Assembly: GCF_040954835.1 (NCBI RefSeq)
Contig: NC_090711.1
Location: 3,231,501 to 3,295,500 of the forward strand
DNA from: Lepisosteus oculatus
Lineage: Eukaryota > Chordata > Actinopteri > Semionotiformes > Lepisosteidae
Length of the DNA: 64,000 bases
Direction: 5' to 3'
Part shown: positions 54,461 through 64,000 of the stretch, piece by piece
Position numbering within the stretch: position 1 is the first letter of the stretch
Layout of the letters: every line of letters starts with the position of its first letter
The notes under the pieces: model-generated
Databases searched by the model: none
Seen by the model: the letters and a program-made list of their open reading frames with translations, nothing else
Told to the model about the DNA's origin: nothing
Made by a program: the position numbers and the translations under genes

Positions 54461-56887
54461 CCTCATTCAGCCACCCTTAAGGGCCGCCGAGTCTTTTTGT
54501 TTTGTTTTGTTTTTTTAAAAAAAAACGCCTCTGAGTTCGGGTCTCTCCCTGCACCTCTGGGGCCACACTGGGCCAGGCAGGAAGTTGAGCCACACGGCGT
54601 TCATCCTTGGCCCGCGTGACCCAGTCCTCTGGTTTGTCCTCAAATTTTTTTTCCGTGTTGTTTTTCTTTTGTTGGGTGGGGTGGGGTGATGTTGAGCAAC
54701 GGAGTCTTGCTGTAAGAGACGCTGACCCCTCTGCGTCTCCCCCCGTGCTCTCTGTCCCAGTTTCCCAGCCTGCGCTCGGCGTGCACGCTGGCTCGCTGTC
54801 GGCAGGTCAGCCCCTCGCAGGCTCAGTTCTTTTCCCCCTTCCCCTTCGCTGCCCCTACAAGACATCGGATGCGAGGCCGGAGACACAGGGTCGAGTTGAG
54901 GGAAGAAGCAGGCCAAGCGAACCCCGTCTCCTGCACTCTCCTAACGTTTCGGCGTCGGGTTTGTGAGGGATGCGTGAAAAGTCGAATGGCTTTTAACACG
55001 CGGTTGAGAAACGGGGAGCAAAACCATGCTGGTCTGGTTTCGGCGTGGAGACGGACAGGGACAGAAACCGGAGGACGCTCTGGGGCTGTACAGCTCCGCT
55101 TTCTGCACCTCCATGAAGCTGCTGACGGGGCCTGGGAGGGCTCTGGTCCGTTGCTGTCACCAGGCAGTCCCCGTGTGTCTGTGCGTCGCTGTGTGTGAGG
55201 CCCTGTGAATGGAAGGCTCTGTGTGCTCTGTAAACTGGCTCTGTTCGCTGATAATACAGCGTGCTTCTGTTGTCCCGGCATTGGCGCACTCCCTGAAAGG
55301 TAAATATCTCCACCACATTGGTGGACTCGGCTGATGACCCATTCGACAGCATTGATTAAGCAGCCTCACCCCCCCTTTTTAAATTAAACTCTTCAAAAAC
55401 GTTTTTTCTCTCCTCACGTCGACATTTCTATCCAGGGAGAACAACCACCCATTTTCTGATCCCATCTTCCAGTTCAGGGAGCCTATCCTAAGGGAACCCT
55501 TTTTTTGCAGAATTCTAATAGAAAAACCTGTCCGATCGCATCTCCCAGTTACTGGGGGGAGCGTGTTGAATCCCAGGTTGCGCTCTTAAGCATTCTGCAG
55601 CTGTAAAGTGATATTCCCTGCAGGGGTTCTAATGACGAGGCAGTGCTCTTGTCGCTCTTTGTAGAGAATGCACAACCCTCTTGCAACACGGCATATTGCC
55701 TTACAGTGGCCATTAGATTATTTCCTTGCAAAATAAATGTGACGTGCCTTGCTTTGTGTTTACAGAAAGACGGGCTGCCGATATTGCATAACGCTCCGCA
55801 TTGTTCGCCTCCTGCGGGGTGAAAAGAGCCCACTTTAAAGCCGCAAAGGCACTTTTTTTTCCACGAAGGCGACAGGACCCAGCTCCGCGGTGGTGTCTTG
55901 GACGCCCCTCCGTGCTGCAGAGGCGCCGTTACGTTGCGCCTCCCGGCCCGCAGACTCACACAGAGCAGCGCTGTAGCTGCAGCTGCTGCGGCAGCCGACG
56001 CGTTGCGAGTTATATAACGGTGCTTTCTGTTTTGAGGTCGCAAATCAGCCCAGCCAAGCAGAAGCGATTTTTTTTCTTCCCCCTCCTATTTATAGAAGTG
56101 CCTGAGCCAGTGGAATGGAAGGCCAGCCTGCAGGTATAAACCCCTGACATGTTTTTTTTTTCCCAGCACGCTCTCGGGGAACAGATGCGGTGATTATTTT
56201 ATGTGCGAGGCGATGCCCAGGTCCGCGCTCATCAGCGCTAATGGGTTATATAGCAGAGCACCGCTTTAGAGTGCAGCGTTGCGACCCGGTGACCCTGCAT
56301 TGCAGCGATTTGCAGTTCAAGTCAGGTTCAGGTCCCTTCTCTGCTCGGTCACAGTCAGCTTCGCGTCGGGGGGAATTTGCCTTTGCGGCCCGAGACGTCA
56401 CGTCTTTTGTTCTTGCGTTGCATTTCAAAATGGCTTGCGTCACGCCGCTCCCGGGGCTCCTGTTTCCGGCCGCGCGAGTTCATCAAGCGCGCCCCCCCCC
56501 CGTCCGAAAGCGACCTACCGGGGGCCACCGAGGGCCCGAAGGCTTGCTGAGCCCCCATGTGCCGTGAGCGTCTGTCCCCCCTGAACAGGGGCCAGTGCGT
56601 CACTGCCCGTCTAAGGGCTCTTCACGGTTGCACCGCGTGGTGACGTAGAAACCCGGGACGGCGAGTGAGCAGATCCCTGCAGCCGCTTGCTCGTCTCTGT
56701 GCAGCTCCTTAGTTCTGCATCACTGGTGGCGGTTTTGCGCGTTTTTCAATAGGGGGTTAATAAGAGATTCCTGGTTTTCAGGAGCACGCTTTTAGTCAGA
56801 CATAAAACCTATCTTTTCGAAACAGTCTTTTATTTGAAGTCTGTGTCTGCTAAGGGAATGGGCGCTCCATTTCCTGTTGACCATATA

Positions 56888-57100
56888 CAGTGCCTTGCGA
56901 AAGTATTCGGCCCCCTTGAACTTTTCAACCTTTTGCCACATTTCAGGCTTCAAACATAAAGATATAAATTTTTTATTTTATGTGAAGAATCACCAACAAG
57001 TGGGACACAATTGTGAAGTGGAACGAAATCTATTGGATTTTTGAAACTTTTTTAACTAATAAAAAAATGAAAAGTGGGGCGTGCAAAATTATTCGGCCCC
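56888..57100 (+). repeat. Tc1 left terminal inverted repeat
   Basis: 213 bp, reverse complement of 58305-58517. Homology stops right after ATTCGGCCCC. Confidence 0.93.
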
Positions 57101-57106
57101 CTTGCG

Positions 57107-58126
57107 TTAATACTTTGTAGAGCCACCTTTTGCTGCGATTACAGCTGCAAGTCGCTTGGGGTATGTCTCTATCAGTTTTGCACATCGAGAGACTGAAATT
57201 CTTGCCCATTCTTCCTTGCAAAACAGCTCGAGCTCAGTGAGGTTGGATGGAGAGCGTTTGTGAACAGCAGTTTTCAGCTCTTTCCACAGATTCTCGATTG
57301 GATTCAGGTCTGGACTTTGACTTGGCCATTCAAACACCTGGATACGTTTATTTGTGAACCATTCCTTTGTAGATTTTGCTGTATGTTTGGGATCATTGTC
57401 TTGTTGGAAGATAAATCTCCGTCCCAGTTTCAGGTCTTTTGCAGACTCCAACAGGTTTTCATCCAGAATGGTCCTGTATTTGGCTGCATCCATCTTCCCC
57501 TCAATTTTAACCATCTTCCCTGACCCTGTTGAAGAAAAGCAGGCCCAAACCATGATGCTGCCACCACCATGTTTGACAGTGGGGATGGTGTGTTGAGGGT
57601 GATGAGCTGTGTTGCTTTTACGCCAAACATATCGTTTTGCATTGTGGCCAAAAAGTTCGATTTTGGTTTCATCTGACCAGAGCACCTTCTTCCACATGTT
57701 TGGGGTGTCTCCCAGGTGGCTTGTGGCAAACTTTAGACGAGACTTTTTATGGATATCTTTGAGAAATGGCTTTCTTCTTGCCACTCTTCCATAAAGGCCA
57801 GATTTGTGCAGTGTAAGACTGATTGTTGTCCTATGGACAGACTCTCCCACCTCAGCTGTAGTTCTCTGCAGTTCATCCAGAGTGATCATGGGCCTCTTGG
57901 CTGCATCTCTGATCAGTCTTCTCCTTGTCTGAGCTGAAAGTTTAGAGGGACGGCCAGGTCTTGGTAGATTTGCAGTGGTCTGATACTCCTTCCATTTCAA
58001 GATGATCGCTTGCACAGTGCTCCTTGGGATGTTTGAAGCTTGGGAAATCTTTTTGTATCCAAATCCGGCTTTAAACTTCTCCACAACAGTATTACAGACC
58101 TGGCTGGTGTGTTCCTTGGTCTTCAT
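57107..58126 (-). CDS. Tc1-like transposase
   Basis: A 339-residue DDE transposase that cuts and pastes its element at TA sites. The N-terminus has paired helix-turn-helix DNA-binding regions (around YKKISQASNIPRSTVQAII and LSAQTRRRLIRD) separated by a GRPSK hook. The catalytic triad is the D of LWSDETKIELFG, the D of QQDNDPKHT, and the E of NPIENLW, with 34 residues between the last two (DD34E). The Gly-rich box is KHGGGSIMVWACF. ATG and TAA are both intact and no frameshift or stop is seen. The length matches the Tc1 family (about 340). It probably encodes an active or very recently active enzyme. Confidence 0.97.
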   Translation of the reverse strand: MKTKEHTSQVCNTVVEKFKAGFGYKKISQASNIPRSTVQAIILKWKEYQTTANLPRPGRPSKLSAQTRRRLIRDAAKRPMITLDELQRTTAEVGESVHRTTISLTLHKSGLYGRVARRKPFLKDIHKKSRLKFATSHLGDTPNMWKKVLWSDETKIELFGHNAKRYVWRKSNTAHHPQHTIPTVKHGGGSIMVWACFSSTGSGKMVKIEGKMDAAKYRTILDENLLESAKDLKLGRRFIFQQDNDPKHTAKSTKEWFTNKRIQVFEWPSQSPDLNPIENLWKELKTAVHKRSPSNLTELELFCKEEWARISVSRCAKLIETYPKRLAAVIAAKGGSTKY

Positions 58127-58304
58127 GATGCTCTCTGCGCTTTCAACAGAACCTTGAGACTATCACAGAGCAGGTGCATTTATACAGAGACTTGATTACA
58201 CACAGGTGGATTCTATTTATCACCATCAGTCATTTAGGACAACATTGGATCATTCAGAGATCCTCGCTGAACTTCTGGAGTGAGTTTGCTGCACTGAAAG
58301 TAAA

Positions 58305-58517
58305 GGGGCCGAATAATTTTGCACGCCCCACTTTTCATTTTTTTATTAGTTAAAAAAGTTTCAAAAATCCAATAGATTTCGTTCCACTTCACAATTGTGT
58401 CCCACTTGTTGGTGATTCTTCACATAAAATAAAAAATTTATATCTTTATGTTTGAAGCCTGAAATGTGGCAAAAGGTTGAAAAGTTCAAGGGGGCCGAAT
58501 ACTTTCGCAAGGCACTG
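58305..58517 (-). repeat. Tc1 right terminal inverted repeat
   Basis: Reverse complement of the left repeat over 213 bp; ends at GGCACTG next to TA. Confidence 0.93.
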
Positions 58518-61500
58518 TATCTTCTTCTGCACATCTAACTGCTGGACTTTTGTACTTATTTAACAATTTGCTCTCCTTACGTCCTTATCACCGTTTATTT
58601 TTACACCTACTGTAAAGTGCTGTGAGGTTTGCACCTACTACAGGTGCTGAATAAAAGACTTGGTTGTTATTATTATCAGCTGTAGTGGTGAAAAGGCTGC
58701 AGGATTTTAACGTCGCAGGCCAGGCGTGATGAGGATTCTCCGGGCCATAGCGTGCAGGGGGTAGGGACAGGTCAGCCCTCTCTCTCTCGGCTGGCCACCT
58801 GCAGATGTGATCTGTGAAGGGGGTGCAGGACTCGCCTGTTGCCGAACAGGTATCATCGCAGTGAGGTGTGAAGAAGATTCCTGACTAGGTTAGTCTGAAA
58901 TGAAGAAAAGCGATGTTAACCGAAAGGAGCTGCTGCATACCCAAGAGGGACCTTCTACATCACTTGTTGTAGGGAAGGAAGTGGAACTCTCCCCTCTGTT
59001 AACTGACTCACCCTTTCCAGGCAGTGCCAAATGGTTGGTAATCAGCGCTTTTGTGATCTGGCAATGCTTATGCTTGTGGCAAGTCCAGCTCAAAACAAAT
59101 CGGAATTGTTCAAGAGCCCCAAGTTGGCTTGGGAAGCATCTGATCTCTTTATTTGTTTTGGTGGGGAGGGGGGTGTTTCTGAAGAATGGCTGGAGCAGTG
59201 CCTAGATCCTCAGTCATTCTCGAAACGGCAGCAGAACCTGTTCCTGTAGAGCCAGGAATTCCACAGGCCCCCCCCAGGGAAGTGGTGATTCAAGCTCTTG
59301 TGATGAGAAGATAAAGCAGAATTAAATATCTGGAAGGGATGTCTTAGTGCGGGGGAGAAAGTTTCCAAACTGAAAGGGAAAACGTCCGTTTTTGGTGTTG
59401 CGTGCATTTTTGAGGGTTGCAGGAAGGTGAAATACGCTAGTATTGCAGATGAAAAAGTTGCTCCTAGTTCCCATCTTCATGCATCTGGTCAAAATATTTC
59501 GACCCCAGCCTAGTTAAGCTAATAGGTTCCCCAACATGCAAGATAGACTTTCATCACCTTCTCCACCCCAGATCTCTGTCCTCAGTTCAATCCCGACTCC
59601 ATTACCCTGTATGAATGTGGATGTGGGGTGCAGGCTGAACTCCTTCTTCAATAGGGGATCCTGATCTTTTAACAGGTGAGCCTATGGCTGATTTTTCTCT
59701 TTCAGTTCGTCTTAATTTGAAAATCTCTTTGTTTCTGTAATATGTACACTTTATAAGAAATATGTATACAAATATTAAGAAACTAAATGTCACATCTAGA
59801 CTTCAGTTCCTTTCCTTGACGCCTGCAGGAAAACGTAAATTAAATGACCCATAAAAACATGAAAGGAAAAAAAACAAGTTGCCACATTTACTGGAAGTTT
59901 CGTGTGTGCCGTGTGGGCTGAAGCTCATCTGACTTGCTGGGCTGGTGAAAATGGGGTCATGGGTGCATCCCCCGTTTTAGAAGCTGAGAATGGTGGGAGT
60001 TTAAAAGAAAGTTTTCTTTACCAGTAATGTAGCTTATGACTTCATTACATAAATGGGCCTCTACATCTGAATAAACCACACTTCTCCTGCACCCTGAGGT
60101 TCACAAGAACATTTTACTGTTGTAGAGGTGCTAGACGTTAAGGGCTTTACTAGGAAGCAAAGCAGAAGAAATATTCATGCAGTTTTTCTGCCAGAAAAAA
60201 AAAAATGTGTTGCAAAAATTGCTGCACGGTTTTTGCAACAAACACCCGTGCTAACAGCCAGTCCTGGTCAGACCTGGGTTTGCCAACCGCACACAGTCGC
60301 AAGAGTTTGATTTTGCGTGTCGACTCCTGAAGTGTTGCATGTCTGCAGTGCCTGCGTTCCTCACACTGCGGGCCCCTGCTAGGCCGCGCCTAACTCCCGG
60401 ACCTGGGTTTGCCTCGTGCTGGGACTGGCAGGCAGTGAGAGCTGGAGCGAATGTTAGAAACGAAACTGCTGCATCATAAAAGAGGGGCTGCAGGCTGCAG
60501 GCCACAGAAGGAGGAGAGTCGAGATCCCAGCTGGGGCCTGTGGAGACTTGTCAGCTTGCTGCTGAGGGTGCAGTTTTCCCCACGCTGTTGCCCACTGGGC
60601 TCTTTCTGACCCTCCGGGGACGGCAGAGCATGGCTGGTCTCCTTGGTGAATTTGGGAGTCAAAACAAAGACGAAATGGCTGTGCTGGGACCTTCCGTTGG
60701 CAGCGGCCGCTTAATACCTGCGCCCCACTCTGTCTTGTACACCACTGCCCACCGACGGTGTCGAACTGTAGCGCGTTGACTTTGTGATGAACACTCAGTG
60801 TTGGCTGGCGGTGGGGACGCAAGCTAAGGGACATAAACGCACACACTGCGGACCGAGGAAGGAATCCGCGGGCGAAGAGTGAAGTTGAAGCAGCTCTTTC
60901 CCTCTCTCGGCACAGTGGCGGCTCAGGCAGTAGGTTCAGCATCCCCCACCTCCAGCGCTGCACACGCCTCCTCGTGCCTGCTCGCAGGCTGCTTTCTGTC
61001 CCCTCTAGCCATGAAGGCCATTCAGGTGTCAGCCCACATAGCGACCTGCAGACTCTGGCTGAAGTGTCCCTTCCAACAGCCGGAACCACGAGCCAGCTGG
61101 CACAGGTGCGTGTCCCTTCCTTTTCCAATGTCCCTTCCTTTTGCGCTGGTTTTTGTTTTGCTGTCCTGGCGCGGTACCCCGACAGTGGAGGGCGGAGCTG
61201 CGGACTGGTTCCAGGACGAGTTCAGAAATTAAGTGCAGCTCCCTGGAGCAGCCTTCATTAATCACAGCACAGCGTGTAGAAGCTCCCAGTGCATTAAGAG
61301 GCTGTGCTTTAAATCTTTCGCGGTGTCATGTAACAGACATTTTTTTCTAATTTGCTGTCTAGACTGTGTGGATCCTGGAAGTGAGGTGCTTGTGTGAAGT
61401 GTCTTATTTCCGCCACTGTGTACCACAGTCCTTTGGTCAAAGTCGGCTGAGTAACTCATTCCAGATCCCTGTTCTTCTTGCCAGAGTGGCTTGCTTTCTC

Positions 61501-61874
61501 TGCAGGGGGTTACCGTATTAACCAGCAGTGCCGTGTCTGGGTTTTCACTTGCAGAGAAGCGAGAGGGCTGCTCCTGAGCTAGGGAAGGCAATCCCTAACT
61601 TAGGCAGCGAAGAGAGTGCATCTCACTGCCCTGAAAGGCATTGCATTTTAATGCAAAAACAGAATTAAAACCCAGAGTTCAACACCAAGCCCCAGCTTCA
61701 TGATGGGATGCTTCGACAGGGGGCGTGCCACAGGCTCTGTCCCCTCCTCGTGATGTGCGGTTCACTGTACCTGTCGACTTGCACGCAGATCAGACATCTT
61801 CTAAAGGATGAGCAAGCCTTTTTTTTATCTGTGTATTTTATAGAAGGGGGAGTCATGCTTTTATGGGAGAGGGG

Positions 61875-62040
61875 TGTCCAGTCCTTGGACATGGGGTGTT
61901 TCCGTCCCAGTCCTGATGAGAACAAGCTCATAATTGGCTCAATTGGACCAATTTAGCTGCTCCTCCCAGCTCTTCAGGTGCTGCTGCTTGGAAGAGACCT
62001 TGAAGCCCTGCAGATGCGCCCGACCTCTTGGACAGGACAC
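61875..62040 (+). repeat. Dispersed repeat related to 16850
   Basis: Begins 'gtccagtccttggac', includes 'caattggaccaatttagctg' and 'agctcttcaggtgctgctgc', and ends 'cttggacaggacac', giving partly inverted ends. Confidence 0.4.
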
Positions 62041-62049
62041 ATTGATCGC

Positions 62050-62240
62050 TTTCTTGTAATGGAAGAGTTTATTGCCATGTTTACACGTACGTTGGAATTC
62101 TTATTCACATCGATCTCTCGGGCCTTACAGTACAATGGACAGTGCCACACGATGTAGACAGTACGTTACAAACAGAATCAGTAATAACAACCAGAACAGT
62201 ACATATGTTGTGGAGAAGAAGAAATATGTAGAAGTGCAAA
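62050..62240 (-). mobile_element. Possible retroelement 3' end, reverse orientation
   Basis: The minus strand reads as a tail with 'gtgtaaacatggcaataaac', the way several fish non-LTR element 3' ends finish. Evidence is limited to this tail. Confidence 0.3.
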
Positions 62241-63832
62241 AGAAAAACATGGTTCGTGCAAACAGTGTATACTGCAGAGGTGCACTGAGTTCTGAACACT
62301 GTAGTTAGCTGTAAGGGATGTGCACTGTTTGTTTAGCCTTTGAGTCACTCACAAATCTTGTGACAGGCCTCCGCCGTCTTCCTCTTCCCCCCCCCCCCCA
62401 AACAAAGTTTCTGTACATTCTGTCCGTTTGCATCATACAGCATCTGCTCCGCCTGAGGCTTCGCGGGAGAAATGAAGAGCGGTAAAGGACGTAGTCACCA
62501 TAATGTCGCCAGCTCTTGAAAAAGCAGAGAAAAATTCTGCTTAGAAGTGCTCAGGATTTCCCTTCGTGACCTCTGGCTCTCCAAGCAGATAGCAGTTCCC
62601 AGGGGCACTCTGAGTACCGTCCTTCAGTGGTCCTCTCGAACAGAAGGGCAGTCGTCTTGAGCTCTGTTGCCGTGAGGGCGTTAACTGAGGAGGTGCGCGT
62701 GCCAGCATTTCAGCACGGCTCTGTGAGCGATGTGGTTACTAATGCGGTAATGATATTTACTGGGAGTAGTGGCTCAGCCCATCCCAGTACTGTGAGCATT
62801 GCCTTGTGCAACACACCCTCCCAGTCACTTGATTTAAAGACGTACCTCGGGTTGCAATTGCAATATGTTCTAGTAACGCTTGACTCGAAGGAGGCTGAAA
62901 CACAACTGTATCATAACTCCTTCATAAACACTGCGGAACACAATCAAACAACATGCATTTAAAAAAACGCGTTCCAAATCACGATCCCAGGCGAACGGAC
63001 CAGGAGCCATGTCCTTCTCGGCTTTGATGGGCTCTTCCATCATTCTTACCGGACTGCTCTCTACCTGGAGTTCTGTTCTCATCTTCAAGCCGAAACTCGC
63101 ATGATGGATTGGAACAAATAATCGACGTGCTCGTCATGTTATGTGCACAAAAGTTTGTAAAGGATTAGGCCTGTTGTTTTATGGTGTTGTGTGGTGTTTA
63201 TGAAGGAGTTATGACACTTTCTTTTATAAATAGAAAGTGACTGGGAAAGTCCTGTGGATCTTTTGGGGAATATTTACTTTCTCCTAATTGACATACAAGT
63301 CCAGTGGACTTCTCAGCTGCATTTCACCTTGTTTTTTTTCCGCCTTGCCAGCCATTTGCGACTAGTCATGATATCAGCGGTAGTGGATTCCGTCATCTAA
63401 ATTCGTGCTGCTGAATCGTGTGATGTGAATTTGGCGCTGCCCCAGGCCTCCTGTCATTGGGTCATTGGCAGTCGGGCTGTGGCAGGAACAGTAGCAGGTC
63501 GCTGGTGGCACGTGGGTGACGTGCTAGCACGAATCGGGGTTGGGGTTTGGGCAGGAGCGGGTCTCGCTGTAGAGGAGTGAGAGGACTCTTGACCTTCGCT
63601 TGCTCAGTTTGTTGGAATGTTCACATGATCTTTTTTTGGGGGCGTGAAAAATGGATCTTTTCCCCCCCCTCTCCGAGGTGAAGGGTCATTCTTTTGCCTC
63701 CTCTTTAAAATGCGAGGTGAAATCAACGCCAGAAAGGACTCATACAGTCTTATAAGAACCACTCCTGGGTGCCGTGTGAGCTGTGTATTCTCCTAATTCA
63801 GAATTGACCTTCCTTTTACTCCTAGTTTAATA

Positions 63833-63913
63833 CACACCTGAAGAAGGCTCAACAGCCGAAACATTGTTTCTCCTGTTTTTTCAGTGTGGAATTAACCTTC
63901 ACTTGTCCCTGTG
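63833..63913 (+). repeat. Copy of the hammerhead-like dispersed repeat
   Basis: CACACCTGAAGAAGGCTCAA, CAGCCGAAAC, a T-rich run ending TTTTTTCAG, then ACTTGTCCCTGTG: the same modules in the same order as the 14.5-kb arms, with several substitutions. Confidence 0.75.
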
Positions 63914-64000
63914 TTTTAATGTGTTCTTAATTGGAAGTTTATTTGGCAATGGGGGATAAAGTGTATTGGTTAGTCGTGGTAAGGCACGTCTTGCACTCGA

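Larger units (their letters stand above)
56888..58517 (-). mobile_element. Tc1/mariner transposon, complete
   Basis: 1630 bp flanked by TA on both sides (56886-56887 and 58518-58519), the usual Tc1 target duplication. Terminal inverted repeats are 56888-57100 and 58305-58517, 213 bp each, and by eye identical. Outer ends read CAGTGCCTTGCGAAAGTATT. One intact transposase frame lies between them. It is inserted in the BCL2L1 intron. Confidence 0.97.
47663..64000 (+). other. BCL2L1: BCL2L1 large intron (continues past window)
   Basis: No further BCL2L1 exon is recognised. The stretch contains a 5S-derived SINE, a Tc1 transposon, GC-rich blocks at about 53820-54460 and 56200-56560, and small repeats. 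Many GC-rich open frames here have no family features. Confidence 0.6.

Noticed and set aside
53902-54619. Several overlapping GC-rich open frames
   Set aside because: Biased composition explains them; no splice sites, motifs or codon pattern support coding.
47663-64000. Last BCL2L1 exon with membrane anchor
   Set aside because: I read the stretch for the expected anchor-coding exon and did not find it; it probably lies outside the window.

Overview
The window reads as nuclear DNA of a ray-finned fish, most likely a non-teleost such as a gar or bowfin. The evidence is vertebrate-type split genes with GT-AG introns, a gene order matching human 20q11 (MYLK2, TPX2, BCL2L1), and fish-type repeats: a Tc1 transposon, 5S-rRNA-derived SINEs, a tRNA-derived SINE and LINE remnants. 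The species call is inference; the gene identities come from reading the exons.

Layout. Bases 2-187 look like the last exon of an unrecognised plus-strand gene followed by a poly(A) signal. About 8 kb of mostly featureless DNA follows. A single-exon odorant-receptor-like GPCR lies at 9377-10429 (+). MYLK2, a skeletal-type myosin light chain kinase, runs on the minus strand from 28756 to 12391. I resolved twelve coding exons; only the 5' edge of exon 2 remains open. After a 4-kb intergenic stretch, TPX2 runs on the minus strand from 40783 to 33059 in 17 coding exons that join in frame to 764 codons plus stop. It has a noncoding first exon near 41.7 kb and an NF-Y/CHR-like promoter just beyond. 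BCL2L1 (Bcl-xL) is divergent from TPX2: GC-box/CCAAT promoter near 45.0 kb, noncoding exon 1 ending at 45162, and the main coding exon at 47141-47662. Its last exon was not found and is presumed to lie beyond 64000. An apparently intact 1630-bp Tc1-like transposon with a full 339-aa transposase sits in that large intron at 56888-58517.

TPX2 (spindle assembly, Aurora A activation) and BCL2L1 (apoptosis control) are neighbours head-to-head here as in mammals. MYLK2 phosphorylates myosin regulatory light chain in muscle. The three genes do not form one pathway; the cluster is conserved synteny. The less ordinary signals are a MYLK3-like N-terminal coiled coil on MYLK2, a GC-AG intron in TPX2, a short repeat with a hammerhead-ribozyme-like core (one copy pair forms a perfect 88-bp inverted repeat, another abuts a TPX2 splice acceptor), and the identical 213-bp terminal repeats of the Tc1 element.
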